DNA of 8,148 nucleotides from Bacteroidota bacterium (GCA_005773695.1 SXHM01000297.1:1-8148), one strand, 5' to 3'. Counted from the first letter of the stretch, positions 1 through 6,735 are shown. Made by a program: numbers and translations. The notes: generated from the sequence alone by a model not told the origin.

Positions 1-1
1 A

Positions 2-1153
2 ACTGATGATGCACGCCTGACTATTGAAATCCTGAAAACTGCAGTGGAAAAGGGAGCTATCTGCATGAATTATGTTTCTGCAGAAGAGTTTATTTACCAA
101 AAAGGAAAAGTTGCAGGAGTAAATGTGCATGATGTTATTTCGGGAAAACATTTTGATATAAAAGCAAAGAAAGTAGTGAATGCTTGCGGTCCCTGGGTGG
201 ATAAGCTGCGCGAAAAAGATAATTCATTAAAAGGAAAACGCCTGCATTTGACCAAAGGCGTGCACATTGTTTTTGAACACACAAAGTTTCCGCTTTCTCA
301 GTCACTTTACTTTGATGTAACTGATGGCAGAATGATTTTTGCTATTCCACGCGGAAGCGCGACTTATGTTGGCACAACCGATACCAATTACACTGGAGAG
401 TTAGAACGACCTTCTGTTACTCAGCAAGATGTAGATTATTTGCTTGCTGCTGTAAATGCCATGTTTGAAGGAGTTAATCTTACACAAAATGATGTTACCT
501 CAAGCTGGTGCGGTCTGCGTCCTTTGATACACGAAGATGGAAAATCGCCTTCTGAACTTTCTCGCAAAGATGAAATTTTTGTCTCGGAAAGTAATGTGAT
601 TTCTATTGCAGGCGGTAAGTTGACAGGCTATCGCAAAATGGCGGAGAAAACAGTGAATCTGGTTGCACAACAATTATCAGCAGAAACAGGAAAGTCTTTC
701 AGTTCCTGCAATACAGACAGAATTATTCTTTCTGGCGGAAATTTTAATAGCCCTAAAGCTATTGCCGGTTTTATCCGTTCACTCAATCATATTGCACGAA
801 CAGTTAATTGCAGCGAAGATGAAACGCAACAATTGGTTTATAAATACGGAACCAACACCTCGCTTATTTTAGAAAAAGCGAAAGAGCTTTCCTCGGTTTC
901 AGAAGCTGAAATATGGTATTGTGTAAATCATGAGATGACTACTTCACTCTCTGATTTTCTTATAAGAAGAACAGGGAAGCTATATTTTGAAAGACCTGAA
1001 ATTGCTGGCAATTACACCGAAACAGCAAAATATCTTGCTGCCTGCTTAGAACTAGAACAAAGCGAACAAAACAAAGCGCTTTCATCGTTTGAGAAGGAAC
1101 TTGAATCAGTTCTCAATTTTAAGCAGAACGTAGTTGAAGTCCCGACATTGTAA
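2..1153 (+). CDS. glpD: Aerobic glycerol-3-phosphate dehydrogenase, C-terminal part (5' end outside window)
   Basis: The enzyme oxidises sn-glycerol-3-phosphate to dihydroxyacetone phosphate with FAD and passes electrons to the membrane quinone pool. The reading frame is open from base 2, so the GTG at 44 is an internal codon: the upstream codons read TDDARLTIEILKTAVEKGA, a typical GlpD stretch. In the 383 visible residues I see the FAD-domain strand NACGPWVD (about 60-67), the WCGLRP motif carrying an Arg (about 173), and GGKLTGYRKMAE (about 204-215) with the family's conserved Lys. A helical C-terminal domain (DAO_C type) runs from about 240. The N-terminal Rossmann GxGxxG region, roughly 150 residues judging from the usual family length of about 520-560, lies beyond the left edge. 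It ends in TAA. The family is clear from these motifs; only the start is unknown. Confidence 0.93.
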   Translation, partial: TDDARLTIEILKTAVEKGAICMNYVSAEEFIYQKGKVAGVNVHDVISGKHFDIKAKKVVNACGPWVDKLREKDNSLKGKRLHLTKGVHIVFEHTKFPLSQSLYFDVTDGRMIFAIPRGSATYVGTTDTNYTGELERPSVTQQDVDYLLAAVNAMFEGVNLTQNDVTSSWCGLRPLIHEDGKSPSELSRKDEIFVSESNVISIAGGKLTGYRKMAEKTVNLVAQQLSAETGKSFSSCNTDRIILSGGNFNSPKAIAGFIRSLNHIARTVNCSEDETQQLVYKYGTNTSLILEKAKELSSVSEAEIWYCVNHEMTTSLSDFLIRRTGKLYFERPEIAGNYTETAKYLAACLELEQSEQNKALSSFEKELESVLNFKQNVVEVPTL

Positions 1154-1165
1154 TAAAGAAATTTT

Positions 1166-1185
1166 TTAACAACTTTTGTTGTTAA
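1166..1185. repeat. Perfect inverted repeat downstream of glpD
   Basis: TTAACAAC (1166-1173) and GTTGTTAA (1178-1185) form an 8-bp perfect stem around a TTTT loop, 12 bases after the glpD stop. It is preceded, not followed, by a T run on the plus strand, so it is not a textbook intrinsic terminator. It may be a weak 3'-end hairpin for glpD mRNA or an operator for the next gene; the sequence does not decide this. Confidence 0.4.
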
Positions 1186-1238
1186 GTGGTTAATCTGTAA
1201 CTATTTTACTCCAATTCCATATAAACCAACCCTTTTAT

Positions 1239-2525
1239 ATGGATACACTTCAACTTACGCGAAACGGTGAAATGCTTGTTAACCTGCTTTTGGAAAAAAG
1301 CATTGACGGCATTTTTATCATAGATACCGAATTCAGGATCATAGAGTGGAACCGGGCAATGGCAAACATATCAGGCGAAAGAAAAGATGTTATACTGGGG
1401 AAAAATCTATTTACTTCCTTCCCGTTTTTTGATGCAATTGAGGAACTAAAATTTATCAGAAAAGCGCTTGGAGGTGAGGAATCACTTTCAACCGACAGAC
1501 CCTATTACTTTCAGAGCAACAACAAAAAAGGTTTTTTTGAAGCGCATTATACTCCGCTAACCAATGTTGCTAATCAGGTTACAGGAGTTCTTGTCATTTT
1601 CAGAGACATTACGCAATTGAGAACCTTTGATGACCAGCTCATCAACCTTACAGACAAACTGCGTGAAACAATCGGGCAAAAAACCCGCGAGTTGCTTGAT
1701 GCCAATGACAAGTTGAAAAAACAGCTACGAGAACGAAAAATGTTCGGCTATGATATTTTGCTTAAAAATATTGAGCTTACCGATAGTATTGCTTACGCTC
1801 GCCATATTCAGGAAGCTATTCTTCCACTGAAAAAAGAAATTGAAATAGCCTTTCCACAAAGTTTTGTGTTCTTCCGTCCGAAAGAAATTGTGAGCGGTGA
1901 CTTTTACTGGTATTTCAGTAAAGGGAACAAACATTATATGGCTGCGGTTGACTGCACAGGACATGGAGTTCCGGGTGCGTTGATTAGTATTCTCGGTTAC
2001 AATTCACTTAATCAGGCTATCAATGAACATAATATGGTTCATCCTTCCGATATTCTAAATTATCTGAATAAAAGCGTGGGAAGTGTTTTTAATCACAGTG
2101 AACGCTCAACTGTACGTGACGGAATGGATATTTCATTATGCTGTGTAGACTATACCACCATGACTTTGGAATATGCCGGTGCATTTAATCCGCTCTATTA
2201 TTTCAGTCAAGGTGTTCTCAAAAAAATAAAAGGTAATCGTTTTCCAATTGGCTCGTTTAGGGACGAAGAATTAAAAGAGTTTGTAAACCACGAAATCAAT
2301 ATCAATCGAGGTGATGTATTTTACATTTTCACCGATGGTTTTGCCGACCAGTTTGGAGGACCTAAAGAGAAAAAATTTAAACAACGTCAGTTTGTTGAAT
2401 TACTGCTTGAAAACTATGATACTCCTATGCATCATCAAGAAAATCTGCTTCGCAAAAGTATCTTAGACTGGCAAGGCAACAACGAGCAGGTAGATGATAT
2501 GCTGGTAATCGGGTTCAGGATTTAG
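1239..2525 (+). CDS. PAS domain-containing SpoIIE/PP2C-type serine phosphatase
   Basis: This looks like a cytoplasmic signalling phosphatase of 428 residues with no signal peptide or membrane helix. Residues about 12-128 form a PAS domain (SIDGIFIIDTEFRIIEWN near the start, FRDITQLR at the end). Residues about 128-195 are charged and heptad-like and should form a coiled coil leading to the phosphatase. The rest is a SpoIIE domain with its metal-binding motifs: IVSGDFYW (D221), DCTGHGVPGALIS (D238, G241), FTDGFADQFGG (D366) and the terminal VDDMLVIGF (D419/D420). Family members (RsbU/SpoIIE) dephosphorylate anti-sigma-factor antagonists; the PAS ligand and the partner here are unknown, and no anti-sigma genes lie nearby. 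The ATG at 1239 gives a complete PAS domain. The gene ends in TAG and overlaps by 4 bases the stop of the convergent gene. Confidence 0.9.
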   Translation: MDTLQLTRNGEMLVNLLLEKSIDGIFIIDTEFRIIEWNRAMANISGERKDVILGKNLFTSFPFFDAIEELKFIRKALGGEESLSTDRPYYFQSNNKKGFFEAHYTPLTNVANQVTGVLVIFRDITQLRTFDDQLINLTDKLRETIGQKTRELLDANDKLKKQLRERKMFGYDILLKNIELTDSIAYARHIQEAILPLKKEIEIAFPQSFVFFRPKEIVSGDFYWYFSKGNKHYMAAVDCTGHGVPGALISILGYNSLNQAINEHNMVHPSDILNYLNKSVGSVFNHSERSTVRDGMDISLCCVDYTTMTLEYAGAFNPLYYFSQGVLKKIKGNRFPIGSFRDEELKEFVNHEININRGDVFYIFTDGFADQFGGPKEKKFKQRQFVELLLENYDTPMHHQENLLRKSILDWQGNNEQVDDMLVIGFRI

Positions 2526-3013
2526 TTTCTGAAAAAAAGCACAACTGTATTTTTCATCTCCTCTTCTTTTTGCGTTCCAATAAGTAACTTATCTCCGTTT
2601 TTCAGTTCGAGCTGTAACCCCACATTACCCGAAACATTTAGGGCCTTATCGTTTCCCCACCCGCGTATTCCCCAGCCACCATATTCATACATAGGTTTGT
2701 AATGACGCACATAAGCCTTTTCAATTTCATCCCATTTTTTCATTTTGTAGTTGCCCTGAAAAGGAAAAAAACGATAATGAACCCCTTCCGCATCCACTTT
2801 AGTATCCAACCTCAGCAACACAAAAAATAAAATCAGCAGCGCAGGAACTGAACTAAATACCACCAGCATTTCATCGCTTGCCGGATTATCACCAAACTGC
2901 TCCCCCAAATAAAACTACTGATACAAACTATAAACATGCAAGCCGGCAATTCCAATTAGAATTAACCATAACCACCATTGGGTAAAGCGTTGTGTTTCGG
3001 TAAAGGTTTTCAT
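2522..3013 (-). pseudogene. Small two-helix membrane protein gene interrupted by an in-frame TAG at codon 33
   Basis: Reading down the minus strand from ATG at 3013, one frame of 163 codons runs to TAA at 2524-2522, broken only by TAG at 2917-2915. The first 32 codons give MKTFTETQRFTQWW followed by a hydrophobic stretch (about 13-29), a normal first membrane helix. After the stop the frame continues FYLGEQFGDNPASDE, a second helix (about 50-69), and a soluble part with FFPFQGNYKMKKWDEIEKAY and GGWGIRGW, then SGNVGLQLELKNGDKLLIGTQ. That layout resembles small uncharacterised Bacteroidota membrane proteins with a PH-like C-terminal domain; this is family recollection, and the function is unknown. 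A TTG at 2908 could start a 128-residue product lacking helix 1. A single C-to-T change (CAG to TAG) would explain the break, and the intact flanks suggest it is recent or a sequencing error. Confidence 0.75.
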
Positions 3014-3017
3014 AATT

Positions 3018-3047
3018 CAAAGCTACTCTTTTCAAAAAATATCACAA
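3018..3047 (-). promoter_or_regulatory. Bacteroidota-type promoter of the interrupted membrane protein gene
   Basis: On the minus strand TTG (3047-3045), a 19-base spacer and TAGCTTTG (3025-3018) match the phylum's -33/-7 architecture exactly. The -7 box ends four bases before the ATG at 3013, so the predicted transcript begins at or next to the start codon and may be leaderless. Confidence 0.6.
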
Positions 3048-3060
3048 TCTTCAATCTTTA

Positions 3061-3068
3061 TATCTTTG
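3061..3068 (+). promoter_or_regulatory. -7 promoter element of the aminopeptidase gene
   Basis: TATCTTTG is a perfect TAnnTTTG element 16 bases before the ATG at 3085, predicting transcription from about 3073 and a leader of about 12 bases. No TTG lies at the expected -33 distance. The position supports the ATG at 3085 over the TTG at 3076, which would sit almost at the transcription start. Confidence 0.55.
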
Positions 3069-3084
3069 TAAAAAATTGATTCAG

Positions 3085-4392
3085 ATGAAATACGCTCAAA
3101 TCCCCAACAAACTGTTTATTGAAAACCGCAACCGCTTAACCCAAAAACTTAAACCGAATTCAGTTGCTATTTTCAACAGCAACGATATTATGCCCACCAA
3201 TGCCGATGGCACTATGGCATTTCGCCAAAACAGCGATCTGTTTTACCTCAGCGGCATCGACCAGGAAGAAAGCATACTCATCCTTTTCCCTGATTCATTA
3301 AATAAGGACTACAAAGAAATTCTCTTCGTTCGCGAAACCAACGAGCACATTGCCGTTTGGGAAGGAGCCAAACTCACTAAAAAAGAAGCCACCGATGTTT
3401 CGGGAGTAAAAACCGTTTTCTGGCTTTCTGAATTTGAGCGCGTATTCAACACCGTTATGGCCGAAGCCCAAAATGTTTACCTCAACACCAACGAACATCT
3501 GCGCGCTACCATTGAGGTAGAAACCCGCGATGCCCGCTTTATTAAAAAGTGCAAAGAACGTTTTCCCCTACATAATTACGAACGCAGCTTTCCACTGTTG
3601 ATGGAATTGCGCTCCATAAAATCAGAAACCGAAGTAGAGTTAATCAAACAAGCCTGCGCTATTACAAAAAAAGGATTTCTGCGCACCCTCGCCTTTGTTA
3701 AGCCGGGCGTAATGGAATACGAAATTGAAGCCGAACTTATCCATGAGTTTGTCCGCAACCGCTCGCGTGGTTTTGCCTACGGACCAATTATCGCCTCAGG
3801 GTTAAACTCCTGCGTGTTGCACTATGTTGACAATAATAAAGAGTGCAAAGACGGTGATATCCTGCTTATGGATGTAGCTGCCGAATATGCCAACTACGCT
3901 TCTGATTTAACCCGGTGCCTTCCTGTAAACGGCAAATTTACCGAACGCCAAAAGCAGGTTTACAATGCCGTACTCCGTGTTATGAAAGAAGCAACCTCTA
4001 TGCTTCGCCCAGGAATTATCATCAGCGAGTTTAATAAGCAAGTAGGAAAAATAACCGAAAAAGAATTAATTGGTCTTGGCCTGTTCACCGAAAAAGATGT
4101 GCGCGACCAAAACCCCGACCAACCTTTGTATAAAAAGTACTTTATGCATGGAACTTCGCATTTTCTTGGATTAGATGTTCATGATGTGGGTGATTTCAAT
4201 AAACCCGTTCAGGCCGGAATGGTTTTTACCTGCGAGCCGGGAATATATATACCAGCAGAAAAAATAGGAGTTCGCTTAGAAAACGACATATTGGTTACAA
4301 ACGGCAACCCAATTGACCTGATGGCCGATATTCCGTTGGAAGCAGATGAGATTGAAGCCCTGATGGCCGAATCAGTGAAGGTTCTTATATAA
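3085..4392 (+). CDS. pepP: Xaa-Pro aminopeptidase (aminopeptidase P, M24B family)
   Basis: This metallopeptidase removes an N-terminal residue that precedes proline. The 435-residue protein has the two-domain layout of aminopeptidase P: an N-terminal domain (about 1-165; FRQNSDLFYLSGIDQEES near residue 46 is typical) and a C-terminal pita-bread catalytic domain. All five dimetal ligands are visible: D263 (LLMDVAAE), D274 (ASDLTR), H359 (GTSHFLGLDVHD), E384 (TCEPGIYIP) and E399 (RLENDILV). The two extra catalytic histidines are H246 (VLHY) and H366 (DVHD). No signal peptide is seen, so it should be cytoplasmic. I chose ATG 3085, not the in-frame TTG at 3076, because the -7 box lies so close. 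Its last 21 bases overlap the 3' end of the convergent barrel gene. A role in peptide turnover is inferred from the family. Confidence 0.93.
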   Translation: MKYAQIPNKLFIENRNRLTQKLKPNSVAIFNSNDIMPTNADGTMAFRQNSDLFYLSGIDQEESILILFPDSLNKDYKEILFVRETNEHIAVWEGAKLTKKEATDVSGVKTVFWLSEFERVFNTVMAEAQNVYLNTNEHLRATIEVETRDARFIKKCKERFPLHNYERSFPLLMELRSIKSETEVELIKQACAITKKGFLRTLAFVKPGVMEYEIEAELIHEFVRNRSRGFAYGPIIASGLNSCVLHYVDNNKECKDGDILLMDVAAEYANYASDLTRCLPVNGKFTERQKQVYNAVLRVMKEATSMLRPGIIISEFNKQVGKITEKELIGLGLFTEKDVRDQNPDQPLYKKYFMHGTSHFLGLDVHDVGDFNKPVQAGMVFTCEPGIYIPAEKIGVRLENDILVTNGNPIDLMADIPLEADEIEALMAESVKVLI

Positions 4393-5229
4393 GTCTTCGC
4401 AGTTCTGATAGCGGTCGCCTTTGGCATTTTTACCATCACACCGCCCGAAATAGTAAATCAGCGAAAAGCTGACATCTATAAAACTGTCTTTTTGATCAGG
4501 ATTACCGCGTTTTGCTCGGTTAAGTCTCGCTACACCATTTGTAGGATCTGAATAATAAACAGTTGCTGCTCCACCAGGTGAAGTAGCCAGAATATCAGGA
4601 GCAAGATAATCGGTACTTACATCATCTAAATAATCTGTGAAAAGAACATGATAAACAGCTTCCAGTTTCACGCCCCAGTTGCAATGAAAACGATAACGCA
4701 CACCCAATCCAACCGGAATAACCGGCTGCCATAGCGAATAGGCCTTGGCATACCCGCCTCCGGGTACATATTGCCCCTCTGTACCAAGAGGTTGCAAAGC
4801 CACCCCATGCGAAAGTGGACTAAAATGAAATATACCGCCACCCACTGTTATATAAGGAACAACCCGTCCTGCCCGTTCACGAAGTATGTTAAATGTAATG
4901 CGTAATGAAATCTCATCTATTTTAGAGTAAAAACCCAAGTTGCGTAACTGTTTACTCGCATTTGAAGAGTAAGAATCGGAAGCGGCAAGTGAACCATGTA
5001 GATAATGCAATTGCAGACCCCAACGGGTATTGATGTCATAATGAACACCGGCATTGATGGCCAATTTAACCGTCTTAAAATCAGGTAGTGCAGTTTCCTT
5101 CAAATCACCCAAATAATACATAGCCCCTACCCCAACATAAACCGAAAACCTCCCCTGCGCCATAGATACGCCTGCTAAAACAATGGAAAGTAAAACAGTA
5201 AGAATAATGCGTGAACTGCTGATTTTCAT
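4372..5229 (-). CDS. Outer-membrane beta-barrel protein, DUF6089 / PorG-like
   Basis: The 285-residue product starts with a signal peptide (MKISSSRIILTVLLSIVLAG), probably cut after SMA at residue 24. The mature part alternates short amphipathic strands typical of a small outer-membrane barrel. Stretches shared with DUF6089 barrels are recognisable: YYLGDL near 38, KIDEISLRITFN near 103, VPYITVGGGIFHFSP near 124, LGTEGQ near 148, LFTDYLDDVSTDYL near 196 and RGNP near 241. PorG, a related protein, belongs to the type IX secretion machinery, but I cannot say that this paralogue has that job. After the last strand (SLIYYFG) there is an unusual hydrophilic tail of about 23 residues with cysteines at 264 and 277. 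An in-frame codon at 5262 lies inside the promoter, so ATG 5229 is preferred. It overlaps the aminopeptidase gene tail to tail. Confidence 0.85.
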   Translation of the reverse strand: MKISSSRIILTVLLSIVLAGVSMAQGRFSVYVGVGAMYYLGDLKETALPDFKTVKLAINAGVHYDINTRWGLQLHYLHGSLAASDSYSSNASKQLRNLGFYSKIDEISLRITFNILRERAGRVVPYITVGGGIFHFSPLSHGVALQPLGTEGQYVPGGGYAKAYSLWQPVIPVGLGVRYRFHCNWGVKLEAVYHVLFTDYLDDVSTDYLAPDILATSPGGAATVYYSDPTNGVARLNRAKRGNPDQKDSFIDVSFSLIYYFGRCDGKNAKGDRYQNCEDLYKNLH

Positions 5230-5259
5230 GGTTTTTTTATAATAGAACGTAAATCGGGA

Positions 5260-5267
5260 CAAAGTTA
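5260..5267 (-). promoter_or_regulatory. -7 promoter element of the DUF6089 barrel gene
   Basis: On the minus strand TAACTTTG (5267-5260) fits TAnnTTTG perfectly and predicts transcription from about 5254, giving a leader of about 25 bases before ATG 5229. No TTG is found at the usual -33 spacing. It is back to back with the bactofilin promoter. Confidence 0.55.
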
Positions 5268-5289
5268 GTATGTGGCCGCCAAATTTTTA

Positions 5290-5321
5290 TTTGCTATTAA
5301 ATTTTAAATACGATATGTTTG
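5290..5321 (+). promoter_or_regulatory. Bacteroidota-type promoter of the bactofilin-atpZ operon
   Basis: TTTG (5290-5293), a 20-base spacer and TATGTTTG (5314-5321) match the -33/-7 consensus well. Transcription should begin near 5327, about 29 bases before ATG 5356. No other promoter-like sequence is evident before the next two genes, which start at or near the preceding stop. Confidence 0.65.
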
Positions 5322-5355
5322 CACATTAAACTGTTGAAAACAAAACAAACTAATC

Positions 5356-5787
5356 ATGTTTAACAACAACAAAACAACATCAAAATCAAATAGTGGCTCA
5401 GATGTTAACCCAAACTCAAGCAACCGTATTCTTGCCGGAACCATTATAGAAGGAAGCATACAAACCGAAGGGCATATCCGTATTGACGGAACTTTAATCG
5501 GTTCTATCACCTGCAAAGGCAAAATAGTAATCGGCTCAACCGGAAAAGTTGAAGGCGACATTAAATGCCAAAATGCTGATATTGAAGGAACTATTAAAGC
5601 CAATATTTCAGTTTCGGAACTCCTTAGTCTTAAAGCCACCGCAAAACTTACCGGTGATATTTATGCCAATAAATTAGCCATTGAGCCGGGTGCAATGTTT
5701 ACCGGAACCTGCAGCATGGGTGCTATAATAAAAGACATGCAGCATGGAAAATCCGGAGAAAACCAAAGAGCCGAAAAAACAGCTTAA
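5356..5787 (+). CDS. Bactofilin (polymer-forming cytoskeletal protein)
   Basis: Bactofilins assemble without nucleotides into filaments, often at the membrane, and scaffold cell-wall or shape functions. This 143-residue protein has a disordered Asn/Ser-rich N-terminus (1-23), then a beta-helical core (about 24-125) of short repeated turns with regularly spaced Gly and hydrophobic residues: ILAGTIIEGSI, GHIRIDGTLIGSI, GKIVIGSTGKVEGDI, ADIEGTI, and so on to AMFTGTCSMG. The C-terminal tail of about 18 residues is charged. There is no membrane segment. ATG 5356 follows a well-matched promoter. The last 44 bases overlap the start of atpZ, and the three genes appear to form one transcript. Placement next to atpZ is common in Bacteroidota; any functional link is unproven. 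Confidence 0.9.
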   Translation: MFNNNKTTSKSNSGSDVNPNSSNRILAGTIIEGSIQTEGHIRIDGTLIGSITCKGKIVIGSTGKVEGDIKCQNADIEGTIKANISVSELLSLKATAKLTGDIYANKLAIEPGAMFTGTCSMGAIIKDMQHGKSGENQRAEKTA

Positions 5788-5971
5788 CGACTACGCCCGC
5801 TACTCGGGAATGGCAATTCAAATGATTGTCATTATCCTGATTGGTGTGCTGGGCGGAATAAAGTTAGACGAGTTGCTTTCCCTAAAATTTCCTGTTTTCA
5901 CCTTAGTACTCACACTGCTGTCAGTTTTTCTTGCCATATTTTTTGCAATCCGTGATTTTTTGAAGAAATAA
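5744..5971 (+). CDS. atpZ: AtpZ/AtpI-family ATP synthase accessory protein
   Basis: A 75-residue protein with a short lysine/glutamate-rich cytoplasmic N-terminus, the family stretch LNDYARYSGMAIQM (about 14-27), and two membrane helices (about 22-40 and 49-69) separated by a short loop, KLDELLSLKFP. AtpZ and AtpI proteins are encoded beside F1Fo-ATP synthase genes; proposed roles are Mg2+/Ca2+ transport and helping c-ring assembly. ATG 5744 is the only start that keeps the conserved N-terminus, since the next ATG (5810) falls inside it. It therefore overlaps the bactofilin gene by 44 bases in another frame, which suggests translational coupling. No atpB, atpE or other synthase gene lies downstream in this window. 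Confidence 0.85.
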   Translation: MENPEKTKEPKKQLNDYARYSGMAIQMIVIILIGVLGGIKLDELLSLKFPVFTLVLTLLSVFLAIFFAIRDFLKK

Positions 5972-5974
5972 TAC

Positions 5975-6346
5975 ATGTTAGTCTTTTTAAGAAATCTTAT
6001 TCTTTTTACACTGGCAATTGGCGCAGGCATTTTTGCATGGAACAATTTTATTCAGCCCGAATATGTTTTTCAAAAAGCCTGGTTCATTCTTGCATTGTAT
6101 TTTGTAATAACTGCTTCACTTCACTGGGGCGCAATACAATCAGGAAATAAAGGAGGGCAGCAGTTTGTCAGGTATTTTCTGGCTGCCACCATGCTCAAAC
6201 TCTTTATGTTACTTATGATCATAACACTCTATGTTATGACAAAGCCTGCCGATGCTATGCATTTCGCAGTTTGCTTTCTTGTTTTTTACTTGTTTTACAC
6301 CGTTTTTGAAACCATCCACCTGTTGGAGCACTTTAAAAAAAAGTAA
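5975..6346 (+). CDS. Four-helix membrane protein, AtpI-like (ATP synthase operon-associated)
   Basis: The 123-residue product is almost entirely membrane: predicted helices at about 4-21, 35-51, 66-88 and 95-115, and a short basic end (EHFKKK). It begins 3 bases after the atpZ stop and is surely co-transcribed. In Bacteroidota a small protein of this size and topology usually sits between atpZ and atpB, so I read it as the AtpI-like member of that set. This rests on size, topology and position rather than a strong sequence signature. The conserved-looking HWGAIQSGNK loop and the FVRYFLAATMLKLF third helix are the parts to search with. It ends in TAA at 6344-6346, just after a lysine run. Confidence 0.65.
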   Translation: MLVFLRNLILFTLAIGAGIFAWNNFIQPEYVFQKAWFILALYFVITASLHWGAIQSGNKGGQQFVRYFLAATMLKLFMLLMIITLYVMTKPADAMHFAVCFLVFYLFYTVFETIHLLEHFKKK

Positions 6347-6371
6347 ATCACTTTTAAACAATCTCTTAACA

Positions 6372-6400
6372 TCTTGTGAACAAAAACAAGAAGAATTTTT
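6372..6400 (+). terminator. Possible weak terminator after the AtpI-like gene
   Basis: TCTTGT (6372-6377) pairs with ACAAGA (6386-6391) around an 8-base loop, followed 4 bases later by TTTTT (6396-6400). The stem is short and AT-rich, so it would be a poor intrinsic terminator; the evidence is only this arrangement and the position 25 bases after the stop codon. Confidence 0.25.
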
Positions 6401-6423
6401 ACAGTTAAATTCCCATTTTCTGC

Positions 6424-6444
6424 TTATTAATTAAAAATTAATAA
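6424..6444. repeat. AT-only perfect inverted repeat
   Basis: TTATTAATT (6424-6432) and AATTAATAA (6436-6444) are perfectly complementary around AAA. With no G or C the RNA hairpin would be weak, so a DNA role such as an operator or easily melted site is as likely as an RNA one. It may also be chance in an AT-rich spacer. Confidence 0.4.
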
Positions 6445-6512
6445 ATCGCTGAAACCATTGCTGCTAAAGGGGCTATCGATGTATGAAACAGTCAGTGTTA
6501 CCGCAATGTTAA

Positions 6513-6520
6513 AAACTTTG
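6513..6520 (+). promoter_or_regulatory. Candidate distal -7 element for nrdBA
   Basis: AAACTTTG followed by CAC differs from TAnnTTTG only at its first base. No TTG is present at the -33 distance. If used, transcription would start near 6526 and give nrdB a leader of about 235 bases. Confidence 0.3.
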
Positions 6521-6676
6521 CACGATTGTTTAAAACTATGAAAGGAATCCTAAAAAAAATTATCCAAAATTTGCTGCAACGAAAATCGAAGTAGTTACAA
6601 CTCGTAATTTCTTCATTTCCAAAAAATCAGGTTGATTGTCTGTGAAAGGCAGACTTTAGGCGGCAAATTGCGCTAT

Positions 6677-6684
6677 AAAGTTTG
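6677..6684 (+). promoter_or_regulatory. Candidate proximal -7 element for nrdBA
   Basis: AAAGTTTG again misses TAnnTTTG only at the first base, with TTT (6655-6657) in place of TTG 19 bases upstream. Start of transcription would be near 6690, leaving about 70 bases of leader that include the two hairpins at 6704-6735. Confidence 0.3.
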
Positions 6685-6721
6685 AATGGGGATCTTTTCA
6701 CGCTTTTTTCAGGCAAAAAAC

Positions 6722-6735
6722 CTTAGGAAACTAAG
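6722..6735 (+). other. GAAA-tetraloop hairpin in the nrdB leader
   Basis: CTTAG (6722-6726) and CTAAG (6731-6735) form a 5-bp stem closed by GAAA (6727-6730), a GNRA-type loop, 25 bases before the nrdB start. Directly upstream, TTTTTT (6704-6709) can pair with AAAAAA (6715-6720). The two may form a small leader structure affecting translation or mRNA stability; no known riboswitch family is recognised. Confidence 0.35.

Noticed and set aside
1179..1209. Possible promoter for the PAS-SpoIIE phosphatase gene
   Set aside because: TTG (1179-1181) and TATTTTAC (1202-1209) have the right spacing of 20, but the -7 box lacks the TTTG that the clear promoters here have, so I did not list it.
3076..3084. 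TTG start for the aminopeptidase three codons upstream of ATG 3085
   Set aside because: It lies about three bases from the predicted transcription start and adds only MIQ; ATG 3085 is the better start.
5230..5262. Eleven-codon N-terminal extension of the barrel protein
   Set aside because: The upstream start overlaps the -7 promoter element, and the extension would put a charged segment before a normal signal peptide.
5304..5639. Minus-strand open frame of 111 codons opposite bactofilin
   Set aside because: It is a shadow of the bactofilin coding pattern with no recognisable domain, and it would run over both divergent promoters.
6483..6512. Nine-codon open frame MKQSVLPQC upstream of nrdB
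   Set aside because: It is too short to judge and it lies upstream of the distal promoter candidate, so it probably is not transcribed with nrdBA.
6560..6568. DnaA-box-like TTATCCAAA upstream of nrdB
   Set aside because: It matches TTATCCACA at 8 of 9 bases, but it is a single copy in AT-rich DNA inside a short open frame, with no cluster to suggest an origin or DnaA control.
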